Source of the DNA: Acidobacteriaceae bacterium KBS 83
Lineage (GTDB): Bacteria > Acidobacteriota > Terriglobia > Terriglobales > Acidobacteriaceae
Assembly (NCBI GenBank): GCA_000381585.1
Contig: KB906734.1
Coordinates: forward strand, 310,001 to 374,000
Direction of reading: 5' to 3'
DNA length: 64,000 bases
A program made the position numbers and the translations under genes. The notes beneath the pieces are model-generated. The model saw nothing but the letters and a program-made list of their open reading frames with translations, made no database searches and was not told the origin of the DNA. Shown one piece after another: positions 43,671 to 52,927 of this stretch (position 1 is the stretch's first letter; each line of letters begins with the position of its first letter).

Positions 43671-44131
43671 GGATTTCCGCGTGCGGTCGCGACCAGTCAA
43701 CACGCCTTCACAGCAAATCGCCACTGTGAAAAATGACAGCGGCAACTGCCGGGCGGAGATCGAATTCCTTCGATTCCCAGACTGAACCTGAACCCACGCT
43801 CCCGCGCAAAAACCTGCCAAATCACCCCCCCCGCAAACTGCTAACCTTGAATTAGGTTCTGAAATTTAAAAGATCGAAAGCCACGGAACAATCGTCCGTG
43901 GCTTTCGCATTTTGCGGGCTCCGAGAAGGGAAATTTCGACAGCAACCGCAGCACTAAACGCAAGAGAATGAATACTTTACCGGTAAGTCATTTGCTTGGA
44001 CGACTTTAGCCCTCGGAAGGCACTGTAACTATCACAAACTGCGTGACTTGCAACCAGCCCTCTGGCACCGGGAGGGGGGAGGGGGCTGGTCACGTTACTT
44101 TCATCGGACAGGCCATAGAATCAAGAACAGC
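43671..44131. other. Divergent intergenic region between DUF1254 gene and mfd
   Basis: A 461-bp gap. It holds an AACCT/AGGTT inverted repeat (about 43842-43858), a 13-bp perfect hairpin (43875-43907) and a G-rich run (GGGAGGGGGGAGGGGG) 46 bp before mfd. No gene is recognised, but a small RNA is possible. Confidence 0.5.
43875..43907. terminator. Orphan 13-bp hairpin, terminator-like
   Basis: CGAAAGCCACGGA pairs perfectly with TCCGTGGCTTTCG around a 7-base loop, followed by CATTTT. No gene ends just before it on the plus strand, so it could end a small RNA or attenuate transcription toward mfd. Confidence 0.55.
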
Positions 44132-47100
44132 ATGGTCCTACCCTTTGTTCGCGACGCCCTCGCGAGCATCGAGCACACCGATAGCTTCGAGCGTGTGCGA
44201 CGGCATCTCAGCCTCGCGCGAGGGCGCCGTCGTGTCTCCGGCCTCACCGCTACTGCCCGCGCCCTTTGCATTCCGCTCTTTGCCCACGCCGCCCAGGGCC
44301 CCGTCGTCGTCCTCGTCGCCGACAACAAGGCCGCCGAATCGCTCGAAACAACGCTCCGCGCCGCCGCGGACCTCACCGGTGCCGTCGAGCCGAAGCGAAT
44401 CCTGCGCCTCCCCGCGCACGATGTTCTTCCCTTCGAAAGCATCTCGCCACACCCCGATGTGCAGGAGCAGCGCGCCTCGGTCCTTTGGAAGATCGCGACT
44501 CATCGCGCCTCCATCGTCATCGCGCCCGTCGAGGCCGCATGCATGCGCCTCTTCGACGCGCCGTACTATGCCGGTCTCGCCCAGGAGCTGCGCCGCGACG
44601 AAGAGGTGGACATCGAGATGCTTCTCGACCACCTCCGCGCCATCGGCTACACCCAGATGGACATCGTCGAGATGCCCGGCCAGTTCACCCGCCGGGGCGG
44701 CATCCTCGATGTCTACTCGCCGGAGATGGATCGCCCCGTCCGCATCGACTTCTTCGGCGACCAGATTGAATCCATCCGCAAGTTCGAGCCCGAGTCGCAG
44801 CGCTCCTCAACCCCGCTCGACGAAGCGCTGCTCCTCCCGCTCACCGAGACGCCGGTCTCGGAGAAGCTGCTCGCCGCCGTGCACGCGCGCCTCAGCCGCT
44901 CGCGCATGGAAGCCTCAGGGGACGACGACGCGACGGACCTGGTCACGCGCGCCGTCGCCGCCGGCGGTGTCACCGTCTTCCCCGGCTGGGAGTTCTTCGC
45001 CCCCGTGGCCGGTGCCGACCGCACACTCTTCGATCTCTTCCGCAACCCGCAAATCTTCATCGAAGAGCCCGCCATGCTGCAGAACCAGGCGGAGCGCTGG
45101 TGGAACAAGGTCGAGCAGCGGCACGAGCGTGCCGGCATTGGCGCGCTCATCACCGCAGCCGACATCTACCTCAATCCCTGGGAACTGCAAGCCAAAGTCG
45201 CCGCGCTGCCAGGCATCGACCTTGACCAGCTCGGCGCCGTCGACGTGCTCGACGAGGACATCAATGCACCCGTGGAGATCTCCTTCCCCTCGCGGCCCAC
45301 GCTCCGCTTCCACGGCTCCATCCCCGCTTTCGTCGAGCAGCTGAAATCCCTCAGCGCACAGGAGCATCGCGTCATGATCGCGGCGCCCAATCAGGGTGAA
45401 GTCGAGCGCCTCGCCAACCTGCTGCGTGAATACGGCCTCGCCTATCGTCTCGGCTCGCGCATCCAGCACACCGGCTCGGAAACCATCTACGACGAGTCGA
45501 GCTACCTCGGCGGCGACATGCGCACACCCATCATCGTGCGCACCGCCATCGCCAACGGCGTTAGCTTTCCGGACGCGAAGCTCGTCGTCATCGGCGCCAA
45601 CGATCTTTCCGATGACGCCGACGTCGCTGCACGCCCCCTGCCCACACGCTCGAAGTCCAAGACCGCCGCCTTCGTCTCCGACTTCCGCGACCTTACCGTC
45701 GGCGATTACGTCGTCCACGTCGAGCACGGCATCGGCCGCTACCACGGCCTGAAGGAGATCCAGCAGGACGGCCTGAACGTCGAGTTCATGGTGCTCGAGT
45801 TCGCGGATGCCGCGCGCCTCTATGTACCCCTCACCCGCCTCGACCTGATCCAGAAGTACCGGTCAACAGACGCCGGACCGACTCCTGTCCTGAATAAACT
45901 GGGCGGGCAACAGTGGGCCAAAACCAAGGCCCGCGTGAAGAAGGCTATGGCCGATATGGCCGACGAGCTGCTGAAGCTCTACGCCCAGCGCCGCGCCGCC
46001 GAGGGCCACCCCTTCCCGCCGGACAATGAGTTCCAGCGCGAGTTCGAGGACGCCTTCGACTACAACGAGACCGACGACCAGATCTCGGCCATCGCCGATA
46101 TCAAGCGGGACATGGAGTCCAACATGCCGATGGACCGCCTGCTTTGCGGCGATGTCGGCTATGGCAAAACAGAAGTGGCCATGCGCGCCGCCTTCAAGGC
46201 CGTACAGGACGGGAAGCAGGTAGCCGTCCTCACCCCCACCACCGTCCTCAGCTTCCAGCACTACGAAACCTTCCGTCGCCGCTTCTCGCAGTTCCCCATC
46301 AACGTCGAGATGATCTCCCGCTTCCGCACTCCGAAAGAGCAGAAGCTGATCATCGAAAAACTCGAAGCCGGCCAGATCGACATCCTGATCGGCACGCACC
46401 GGCTGCTCTCGAAGGATCTGAAGTTCCAGGACCTCGGCCTGCTGGTCGTTGACGAGGAGCAGCGCTTCGGCGTGCGTCACAAGGAGCGGCTTAAGCAGCT
46501 TCGCCAGCAGATCGACGTGCTCTCAATGTCGGCGACGCCCATCCCCCGTACCCTGCATATGTCACTCGTCGGGTTACGCGACATGAGCGTCATTGAGACG
46601 CCGCCCAAGGACCGCATGGCGATCCAGACTGTGGTGGCCAAGTTCGACGAGAAGCTGATCCGCACGGCAGTCGAGCTAGAACTGGAGCGCGGTGGACAAA
46701 TCTACTTCGTCCACAATCGCGTCGAGACCATCTACGAACTCGCCGCGAAAATCCAGGAGTTGGTGCCGCAGAGCCGCGTCGTCGTCGGCCATGGCCAGAT
46801 GGGCGAAGCCGAGCTCGAAAAGACCCTGCTCGCCTTCATGAACCACGAGTTTGACGTCTTCGTCGCGACCACCATCATCGAGAACGGCATCGACATTCCG
46901 CTCGCCAACACCATCATCGTGAACCGCGCCGACCGCCACGGTCTCTCCGAGCTCTATCAGTTGCGTGGACGTGTCGGCCGCTCCAACCGCCGCGCGTACG
47001 CCTATCTGCTGATTCCACCGGAGCAGGAATTGACCGATGTCGCGCGACGCCGCCTCGCTGCCCTTAAGGAATTCTCCGACCTCGGCGCCGGATTCAAGAT

Positions 47101-47704
47101 CGCGGCCCTCGATCTGGAACTGCGCGGCGCGGGCAACATGCTCGGCGGTGAGCAGAGCGGTCACATCGAAGCAGTCGGCTTCGAGATGTACACGTCGATG
47201 CTGGAGGAGGCCGTCTCCAAGCTGAAGGGCGAAGAGAAGCGCGAGCAGGTCACCACCCAGCTCAATCTCGGCATCAGCCTGCGCATCGATGAGAGCTACA
47301 TACCCGAGGAAAACCAGCGGCTGCGTGTCTACAAGAAGATCGCCAGCGCCCTCGACGAAGCAACGCTGGCCGATGTGCGAGCGGAACTCGAGGATCGCTA
47401 CGGCGCATTGCCGGAGAGCATTGTGCACCTCCTCGATGCTGCGACACTGCGTCTCACCTCCGAACGCCTGGGCGTCCAGCAGATCGACCGCAAGCGCGAT
47501 CAGCTGCATATCCGCTTCAGCGAGAAAGCCGAGGTCGATCCGGGCCGCCTGATGAAGCTGGTGGCACGCAACGCGAAGAAGGGCGCACAATTCACCCCGC
47601 AAGGTGTGCTTCGCTTCCCCATCGCCGGCACCAGGCCGGCCGACGTATTTCAGGAAGTACACGCGCTGCTCGACCAGCTCGCATTGGAACCCGCCACAGT
47701 TTGA
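44132..47704 (+). CDS. mfd: Transcription-repair coupling factor
   Basis: A 1190-aa ATP-dependent DNA translocase that removes RNA polymerase stalled at lesions and recruits UvrA. The order is: UvrB-homology region; the RNA polymerase interaction domain starting near FRDLTVGDYVVHVEHGIGRY; helicase motif I GDVGYGKTEVA; motif II DEEQRFGV; motif III SATPIPRT; motif V/VI QLRGRVGRS; and the C-terminal TRCF domain (LGISLRIDESYIPEENQRLR). The ATG at 44132 fits the family start; upstream codons lack similarity. Length is normal. Confidence 0.97.
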   Translation: MVLPFVRDALASIEHTDSFERVRRHLSLARGRRRVSGLTATARALCIPLFAHAAQGPVVVLVADNKAAESLETTLRAAADLTGAVEPKRILRLPAHDVLPFESISPHPDVQEQRASVLWKIATHRASIVIAPVEAACMRLFDAPYYAGLAQELRRDEEVDIEMLLDHLRAIGYTQMDIVEMPGQFTRRGGILDVYSPEMDRPVRIDFFGDQIESIRKFEPESQRSSTPLDEALLLPLTETPVSEKLLAAVHARLSRSRMEASGDDDATDLVTRAVAAGGVTVFPGWEFFAPVAGADRTLFDLFRNPQIFIEEPAMLQNQAERWWNKVEQRHERAGIGALITAADIYLNPWELQAKVAALPGIDLDQLGAVDVLDEDINAPVEISFPSRPTLRFHGSIPAFVEQLKSLSAQEHRVMIAAPNQGEVERLANLLREYGLAYRLGSRIQHTGSETIYDESSYLGGDMRTPIIVRTAIANGVSFPDAKLVVIGANDLSDDADVAARPLPTRSKSKTAAFVSDFRDLTVGDYVVHVEHGIGRYHGLKEIQQDGLNVEFMVLEFADAARLYVPLTRLDLIQKYRSTDAGPTPVLNKLGGQQWAKTKARVKKAMADMADELLKLYAQRRAAEGHPFPPDNEFQREFEDAFDYNETDDQISAIADIKRDMESNMPMDRLLCGDVGYGKTEVAMRAAFKAVQDGKQVAVLTPTTVLSFQHYETFRRRFSQFPINVEMISRFRTPKEQKLIIEKLEAGQIDILIGTHRLLSKDLKFQDLGLLVVDEEQRFGVRHKERLKQLRQQIDVLSMSATPIPRTLHMSLVGLRDMSVIETPPKDRMAIQTVVAKFDEKLIRTAVELELERGGQIYFVHNRVETIYELAAKIQELVPQSRVVVGHGQMGEAELEKTLLAFMNHEFDVFVATTIIENGIDIPLANTIIVNRADRHGLSELYQLRGRVGRSNRRAYAYLLIPPEQELTDVARRRLAALKEFSDLGAGFKIAALDLELRGAGNMLGGEQSGHIEAVGFEMYTSMLEEAVSKLKGEEKREQVTTQLNLGISLRIDESYIPEENQRLRVYKKIASALDEATLADVRAELEDRYGALPESIVHLLDAATLRLTSERLGVQQIDRKRDQLHIRFSEKAEVDPGRLMKLVARNAKKGAQFTPQGVLRFPIAGTRPADVFQEVHALLDQLALEPATV

Positions 47705-47728
47705 AGATCGCTCGCTCAGGAGACTACG

Positions 47729-49489
47729 TTGACGAAATCCCGAAAGCTCCGTTTTGCCGGCGCCGCCCTGCTCGCCACCGGCGTTTCACTCTCTGCCCAC
47801 GCCGCTCCAACAGGCGACGCCGCGTGGAACAAGCTCGCTGACCAATACTTCGATCAGGCCTACTTCCCATATCAGCCCACAGCCGGCACGCTCGCGGGCT
47901 TTCACCAGTACGACACCCAGTTTGAACGCTACGACCGCACCTCGATCGCCAAGCAGACGGCTACGTTGCACACCTTCGAGCGCCTCGTCTCTGCCTTCCC
48001 GAAGGATGGCCTCGATGAATGGACAGCTGCTGATCGCCAGCTCGTCCTCAACACCATCCAGAGCGAGCTTCTCACGCTCGAAACGATCAAGCCCTGGGAG
48101 AAAAACCCGGACTACTACTCGACCGGCATCTCCGGCAGCGCCTTTTCTTTGATCGAGCGTAAGTTCGCGCCACCGGAGGATCGCATGCGTTCCCTCATCG
48201 CACGGGAGCGCCAGATGCCGGCCGCACTCTCCGCCGCGCGGCAGAACCTGCGCGACTGCCCAAAAATCTATACCGAGATCGCGCTTGAACAACTTCCCGG
48301 TGACATCGACTTCTTCCGCAAAGATGTGCCCGCTGCGTTCTCCGAAGTGAAAGACCAGAATCTTCTCGCTGAATTCAAAGGCAGCAACACCGCGGTCATC
48401 GACGCTCTCACCAGCTACGAATCCTGGATCAAGAGCGATCTGCTGCCCCGCTCCAATGGCGACTTCCGCATCGGTGAGGACACATTCGCACTGAAGCTGC
48501 TCTACGACGAGATGGTGACCACGCCGCTCGATCAGTTGCTCAAAATCGGATACGCAGACCTGCACAAAAACCGCGCAGCATTCGATGCGCTCGCGCATGA
48601 GGTCGACCCCGGCAAAACGGCTCAGCAGGTGCTCCTCATGCTCGGAGAAGATCACCCTGCACCCGACCAGTTGCTCGCCAGCTTCCGCGACACCTTCACC
48701 AGTCTGATCGACTTCATTCACGCCAGGCACATCGTCACCATTCCCTCCGACGTGCGCCCGACGCTCGAAGAGACTCCTCCCTTCGAGCGTGCCACCACGC
48801 AAGCATCGATGGACACGCCCGGCCCATTTGAGACCCACTCCACCACCGCCTACTTCAACGTGACGCTGCCGGAGAAATCCTGGAGCGCCGAGCGCATCAA
48901 CAACTACATGCATGGCTTCAACCGTGGCACCATCGTGAGCACCTCGGTGCACGAGGCCTATCCCGGCCACTACGTTCAATTCCTCGTGCTGCCGGAGGTC
49001 CACTCAAAGGTTCGCAAATTGCTCGGTGCAAGCACCGATGTCGAAGGCTGGGCGCACTACTGCGAGCAGATGATGCTCGAGCAGGGCTACGGTCAGCCCG
49101 GCACCGGCGCCAAAGATGCACGCGAAGCAAAGCTCATCCGTCTCGGCCAGTTGCAGGACGCGCTGCTCCGCGATTCCCGCTTCATCGTCGGAATCCAGAT
49201 ACACACCGGGAAGATGACCCTCGATCAGGCACGTAAATTTTTCGTGAACGAAGGCTATCAATCACGCGAGATCGCCGATGTCGAAACCAAACGCGGCACC
49301 GCGGATCCTACATACCTGTACTACACGCTAGGCAAACTGGAGATCCTCAAGCTGCGCGCGGATGTTGAAAAGAAAGAGGGGAAGGATTTCTCGCTTCAGA
49401 AGTTTCACGATGACTTCTTGCGCCAGGGCTTTCCGCCCATCGCCGTCATCCGACGTGCGATGCTCGGAAACGATTCCCCCGCGCTCTAA
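47729..49489 (+). CDS. DUF885 family metallopeptidase-like protein
   Basis: A 586-aa exported protein with a signal peptide ending near LSAHA. The DUF885 body spans about 30-580, with the motif HEAYPGHYVQF at about 408-418, which fits a gluzincin-type HExxxGH active site, then EGWAHYCEQMMLEQGYGQ. Members act as peptidases of uncertain specificity in the periplasm. The start is a TTG at 47729 with AGGAG 9 bases upstream. It follows mfd by 24 bp. Confidence 0.9.
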   Translation: MTKSRKLRFAGAALLATGVSLSAHAAPTGDAAWNKLADQYFDQAYFPYQPTAGTLAGFHQYDTQFERYDRTSIAKQTATLHTFERLVSAFPKDGLDEWTAADRQLVLNTIQSELLTLETIKPWEKNPDYYSTGISGSAFSLIERKFAPPEDRMRSLIARERQMPAALSAARQNLRDCPKIYTEIALEQLPGDIDFFRKDVPAAFSEVKDQNLLAEFKGSNTAVIDALTSYESWIKSDLLPRSNGDFRIGEDTFALKLLYDEMVTTPLDQLLKIGYADLHKNRAAFDALAHEVDPGKTAQQVLLMLGEDHPAPDQLLASFRDTFTSLIDFIHARHIVTIPSDVRPTLEETPPFERATTQASMDTPGPFETHSTTAYFNVTLPEKSWSAERINNYMHGFNRGTIVSTSVHEAYPGHYVQFLVLPEVHSKVRKLLGASTDVEGWAHYCEQMMLEQGYGQPGTGAKDAREAKLIRLGQLQDALLRDSRFIVGIQIHTGKMTLDQARKFFVNEGYQSREIADVETKRGTADPTYLYYTLGKLEILKLRADVEKKEGKDFSLQKFHDDFLRQGFPPIAVIRRAMLGNDSPAL

Positions 49490-49618
49490 GAGCTGCGACG
49501 CCGCAGATGAAACTCAGTCTGTCACAATGCATCTCGGGCAACTCCAGCTAGCTCTGCAAGCGTCCGTATAATCGATCACAACAACCGGTCATCCGTGATT
49601 CACTCGAGCGTTACCTAA

Positions 49619-49726
49619 CCGTTTTCACAAAGGCTGTAGCCGCCGGAACAACACCGGACGCAGCTTTTCAGTCAAGAAAAGCTGCTCTTCGCGGCTGCTG
49701 GTCCGGGCACAGTATTTGTGAAAACG
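49619..49726 (+). repeat. Dispersed inverted-terminal repeat element, copy C
   Basis: 108 bp with terminal inverted repeats CCGTTTTCACAAA (49619-49631) and TTTGTGAAAACG (49715-49726). Inside is a perfect 10-bp hairpin GCAGCTTTTC / GAAAAGCTGC (49660-49685). Two further pairs, AGCCGC (49638-49643) with GCGGCT (49691-49696) and CCGGAC (49654-49659) with GTCCGG (49701-49706), cross each other in pseudoknot order. It ends 28 bp upstream of galU, in sense orientation. Confidence 0.85.
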
Positions 49727-49753
49727 ACATAACCGAAGGGCATCTAGAACTCA

Positions 49754-50629
49754 ATGACCAAGAAAATTCATAAGGCAGTCATCCCGGCTGCCGGCTTTGG
49801 CACACGCTTCCTGCCAGCCACAAAAGCGATTCCCAAAGAGATGCTGGCGCTGGTGGACAAACCGCTCATCCAGTACGGCGTCGAAGAGGCACTCGCTGCC
49901 GGCATCGACGAGATCATCATCGTCACCAGCCGCGGCAAATCCGCCATCGAAGATCACTTCGACATGAGTCCCGAGCTCGAAAGCAGCCTCGAGGCGCGCG
50001 GCAAAACCGAGCTGCTCGAGCTGACTCGCAAGGTTTCTAACATGGTGCTCGTCTCCTACGTGCGCCAGAAAGAGCCGCTCGGCCTCGGCCACGCAGTACT
50101 GCAGACGCGCGACATGGTCGGCGATGAGCCCTTCGCAGTCATTCTTCCCGATGACGTCATCGATGCCGCCACGCCTTGCCTCAAGCAGATGGTCGATGTC
50201 TTCGGCCAGGTGGAGTCCAGCATCCTCGCCACGCAGATCGTCGAGGGCCCGGCCATCTCCTCCTATGGCGTGCTCGACTGCGATCCGGTGAAGGACAACC
50301 CGCGCCTCCACGCCGTGAAGGGGCTGGTAGAGAAGCCGAAGCAAGCCGACGCCCCGTCGAAGAACGCGATCATCGGTCGCTACATCCTCACGCCGCACAT
50401 CTTTGAGTTGCTCGAACACATTCCAAAAGGTGCCGGCGGCGAGCTCCAGTTGACCGACGGCATCAAAGGTCTGCTCGATACGGAGAAGGTCTTCGGCTAT
50501 ACCTTTGAAGGCCGCCGCTACGACGCCGGCGATAAGGCCGGCATGCTGCAGGCAACAGTCGACTTCGCGCTTAAGCGCAGCGACCTCGGCCCCGGCTTGC
50601 GCGAGTACCTGAAGCAGATCCGCTTATAG
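49754..50629 (+). CDS. galU: UTP-glucose-1-phosphate uridylyltransferase
   Basis: 291 aa making UDP-glucose, a precursor for exopolysaccharide and envelope glycans. It starts HKAVIPAAGFGTRFLPATKA with the nucleotide loop, has PKEMLALVDKPLIQYGVEEA, and the PDDVIDA metal site; the length is typical. The stop codon lies in a 9-bp hairpin. Repeat copy C lies just upstream. Confidence 0.97.
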   Translation: MTKKIHKAVIPAAGFGTRFLPATKAIPKEMLALVDKPLIQYGVEEALAAGIDEIIIVTSRGKSAIEDHFDMSPELESSLEARGKTELLELTRKVSNMVLVSYVRQKEPLGLGHAVLQTRDMVGDEPFAVILPDDVIDAATPCLKQMVDVFGQVESSILATQIVEGPAISSYGVLDCDPVKDNPRLHAVKGLVEKPKQADAPSKNAIIGRYILTPHIFELLEHIPKGAGGELQLTDGIKGLLDTEKVFGYTFEGRRYDAGDKAGMLQATVDFALKRSDLGPGLREYLKQIRL

Positions 50630-50637
50630 CGGATCTG
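50615..50637 (+). terminator. Hairpin at the galU stop codon
   Basis: CAGATCCGC and GCGGATCTG form a perfect 9-bp stem around TTATA, overlapping the TAG stop. There is no T-tract, so termination is only possible. Confidence 0.45.
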
Positions 50638-50750
50638 GCGCGCTCCTCGTCAGCAACGCTGGTAGGCTCTAACCTGGCTACCGGCGGAGTTGCCTCGAGC
50701 GTCAGAGGCGACTACCCGAGGCTGCTCGTCCGAATCAAGGAGAAGGAAGT

Positions 50751-51512
50751 TTGAGCACAATATTGGACTTCCCACGCCTGCTTTTCGTGGTTTCTCTCCT
50801 CACCCTGTGGCTGTTTGCTCAACTTGGGTATTTTCTATCCAGCAAACGGCCCGTCACCGAGGACGACAGAGACGATCTCAATCTCGTAATTAGCGCAAGC
50901 CTAACGCTCCTGGCTCTCATCATTGGATTCAGCTTTTCGATGGCCGTAGGCCGGTACGATCAGCGTAAAAATTATGAAGAAGAAGAAGCGAATGCTATCG
51001 GCACGGAGTATGTCCGGGCCGATTTGCTGACTGCCGCGGATGGAGCGAGCGTCCGTCACCTGCTGACGCAATACCTCGAGCAGCGCATGCAGTTCTATAG
51101 CGTCGGTGACGCTCGCCTGCGTGCATCAGTCGCTTCTGAGACAACGAAACTGCAGGCTGAAATGTGGTCGATAGTTCAAAGTGCCGCGAAGGCACAGCCG
51201 AACGCTGCAACCGCCCTCGTAGTCGCGGGAATGAATGACGTCTTGAATAGACAGGGATACACGCAAGCAGCATGGTGGAACCGAATTCCGTCCGAAGCAT
51301 GGTATCTGATGATGACGCTTGCGATTTGCTGCAGCCTGCTGCTCGGCTATGGAATGCGTCAACGACGGCTCCTGCTGGCTATAGCATTGCCGTTTCTCGT
51401 GTCGATCGCATTCTTTCTCATAGCCGACATCGACAGCCCGCGGCGAGGCGTAATTCGGGTGGTTCCACAAAACCTGATGAGCCTGTCCCGATCGCTGCAA
51501 GCCGCTAAGTGA
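50751..51512 (+). CDS. DUF4239-like (bestrophin-like) membrane protein
   Basis: 253 aa with membrane segments at about 8-28, 44-66, 185-203 and 206-225, and a helical cytoplasmic middle (KNYEEEEANAIGTEYVRADL). This layout and the sequence match bestrophin-like DUF4239 proteins of unknown function. The start is a TTG at 50751 with a strong AAGGAGAAGGAAG just upstream. Confidence 0.75.
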   Translation: MSTILDFPRLLFVVSLLTLWLFAQLGYFLSSKRPVTEDDRDDLNLVISASLTLLALIIGFSFSMAVGRYDQRKNYEEEEANAIGTEYVRADLLTAADGASVRHLLTQYLEQRMQFYSVGDARLRASVASETTKLQAEMWSIVQSAAKAQPNAATALVVAGMNDVLNRQGYTQAAWWNRIPSEAWYLMMTLAICCSLLLGYGMRQRRLLLAIALPFLVSIAFFLIADIDSPRRGVIRVVPQNLMSLSRSLQAAK

Positions 51513-51570
51513 ATCGCGACATGAGAAAGGCAGCCTTCAATTTCGCGCTGAATTTCGCTCTTCAGATTTT

Positions 51571-52092
51571 TCATTCCTTGGCTGACGGTTCGATGTTGTT
51601 TGTAAATCCTGCACCGGAGGAAGAATTTGAACCGCTGATTGACTGTATCGATTCCAGATACTTCACGAGATTATCCAATCTCACATTTCCCCAGTCCTGA
51701 TCGGCCTCCACCTGATGAAAAATGGGTCCCCAAATGGGCATCTCTCGCGACCCATGTGCCACTACAACTTGGTCCCCCAAGATGGCTTCGCGTACGCGCG
51801 CCGCAGGAAACTGCCCCTGATTCTTCCTGCTCAGACGAGTCAGATCGGGGATCTTGGCCTTCAACGCGGAGGCTGCTGGGCCTGTTCCTTTGGCATCCAA
51901 CCCATGGCAGGATGCGCAATAGGCCCGGAACAAGTCTCGTCCTTTGACAGATCGAATCAACGGCGTGGATTGCTCACCCGCATTCGGCGCGTTCTGGGTT
52001 TGTTTGCTGGCTGCAGGGAGAACCAAGCCAACAAGCGCAACCGCTAGTACCGAAGGCAAGGCGATCTTGAATCTTTTGTCCGCCGTCTTCAT
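51571..52092 (-). CDS. c-type cytochrome
   Basis: A 173-aa exported protein with a signal peptide (about 1-29) and one heme site CASCH in the context LFRAYCASCHGLDAKGTGPA; the axial methionine is probably in SREMPIWGPIF. It is a class I-like monoheme electron carrier in the periplasm. No oxidase genes are next to it, so its redox partner is unknown. The ATG at 52090-52092 opens the signal sequence. Confidence 0.9.
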   Translation of the reverse strand: MKTADKRFKIALPSVLAVALVGLVLPAASKQTQNAPNAGEQSTPLIRSVKGRDLFRAYCASCHGLDAKGTGPAASALKAKIPDLTRLSRKNQGQFPAARVREAILGDQVVVAHGSREMPIWGPIFHQVEADQDWGNVRLDNLVKYLESIQSISGSNSSSGAGFTNNIEPSAKE

Positions 52093-52778
52093 CGCGGGTC
52101 CTCTCGTCTTCAGTAAAAGGCATCAAAAACCGAACCTTGTTGGGCCCATCGCCCAGCAGGAGAGGGCATAGAGAGCGCGCGACCACTGTAAGAGCCATTA
52201 GACCATTTAGCAAATCTGTCACGGCAGATCTGACGATGTGTCAAAGACATTCCGGCCGACCAGATGTCGTATACATTGATTTGTTCTCTTAATCCGGCTG
52301 TTCTTGGCCAGCAGATGACAGGTTGATTCCCCCACACTCATTGGAAATGTGCCTCCGACCCGAGGACACTGCTTCCTATCGGTCGAACGCGTGTCCCGTG
52401 TCCGCTTTCCGTTGTGCCTGCCTGCTAAGAGGCGCCGCGCCACTCTGCGCGACTGCTGTTGCGGCTCGCCCCAATTCGAAAGATTGAAAAACCATAGCTG
52501 CTAGCATGCTCGCCGCCCGCAGCAGTCACGCAAAATCCCACCACCTTACCGGGAAGCAATGTGTCACATGGCCGTATTGTCGGCTTCTCGAATATGTGCT
52601 TTTCCTAATCAATTGGGCCATAACAGAATGAGTCACTCGCCGAGAAGCGATTGACAATTTGCTAACCGACAAGAGTTGCTCTATCGGTCGTCCAATTCCA
52701 AAGATTCGGTTTTAAGCGCTGTTTGCTGAATCCTGCGCTGTACCGTCAGTGCACCTCTGCGGAGCGGCGAAGCGAGAT
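52093..52778. other. Intergenic region, no gene seen
   Basis: 686 bp between the cytochrome gene and tRNA-Ile2. Frames here are short and lack any recognisable motif, and part of it must hold the cytochrome promoter. No repeat or RNA structure stands out. Confidence 0.45.

Positions 52779-52927
<149 letters not shown>

Noticed and set aside
42351-43736. Plus-strand open frame of about 461 codons opposite the DUF1254 lipoprotein gene
   Set aside because: It mirrors the third-position bias of the true gene; the minus strand has clear domain matches and an export signal.
44071-44086. G-quadruplex upstream of mfd (GGGAGGGGGGAGGGGG)
   Set aside because: Only three G-runs are present, too few for a standard four-tract, three-tetrad structure; noted as composition only.
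25645-49726. Target-site duplications flanking the four repeat copies
   Set aside because: Flanking bases were compared at each copy and do not form matching direct repeats, so recent transposition is not supported.
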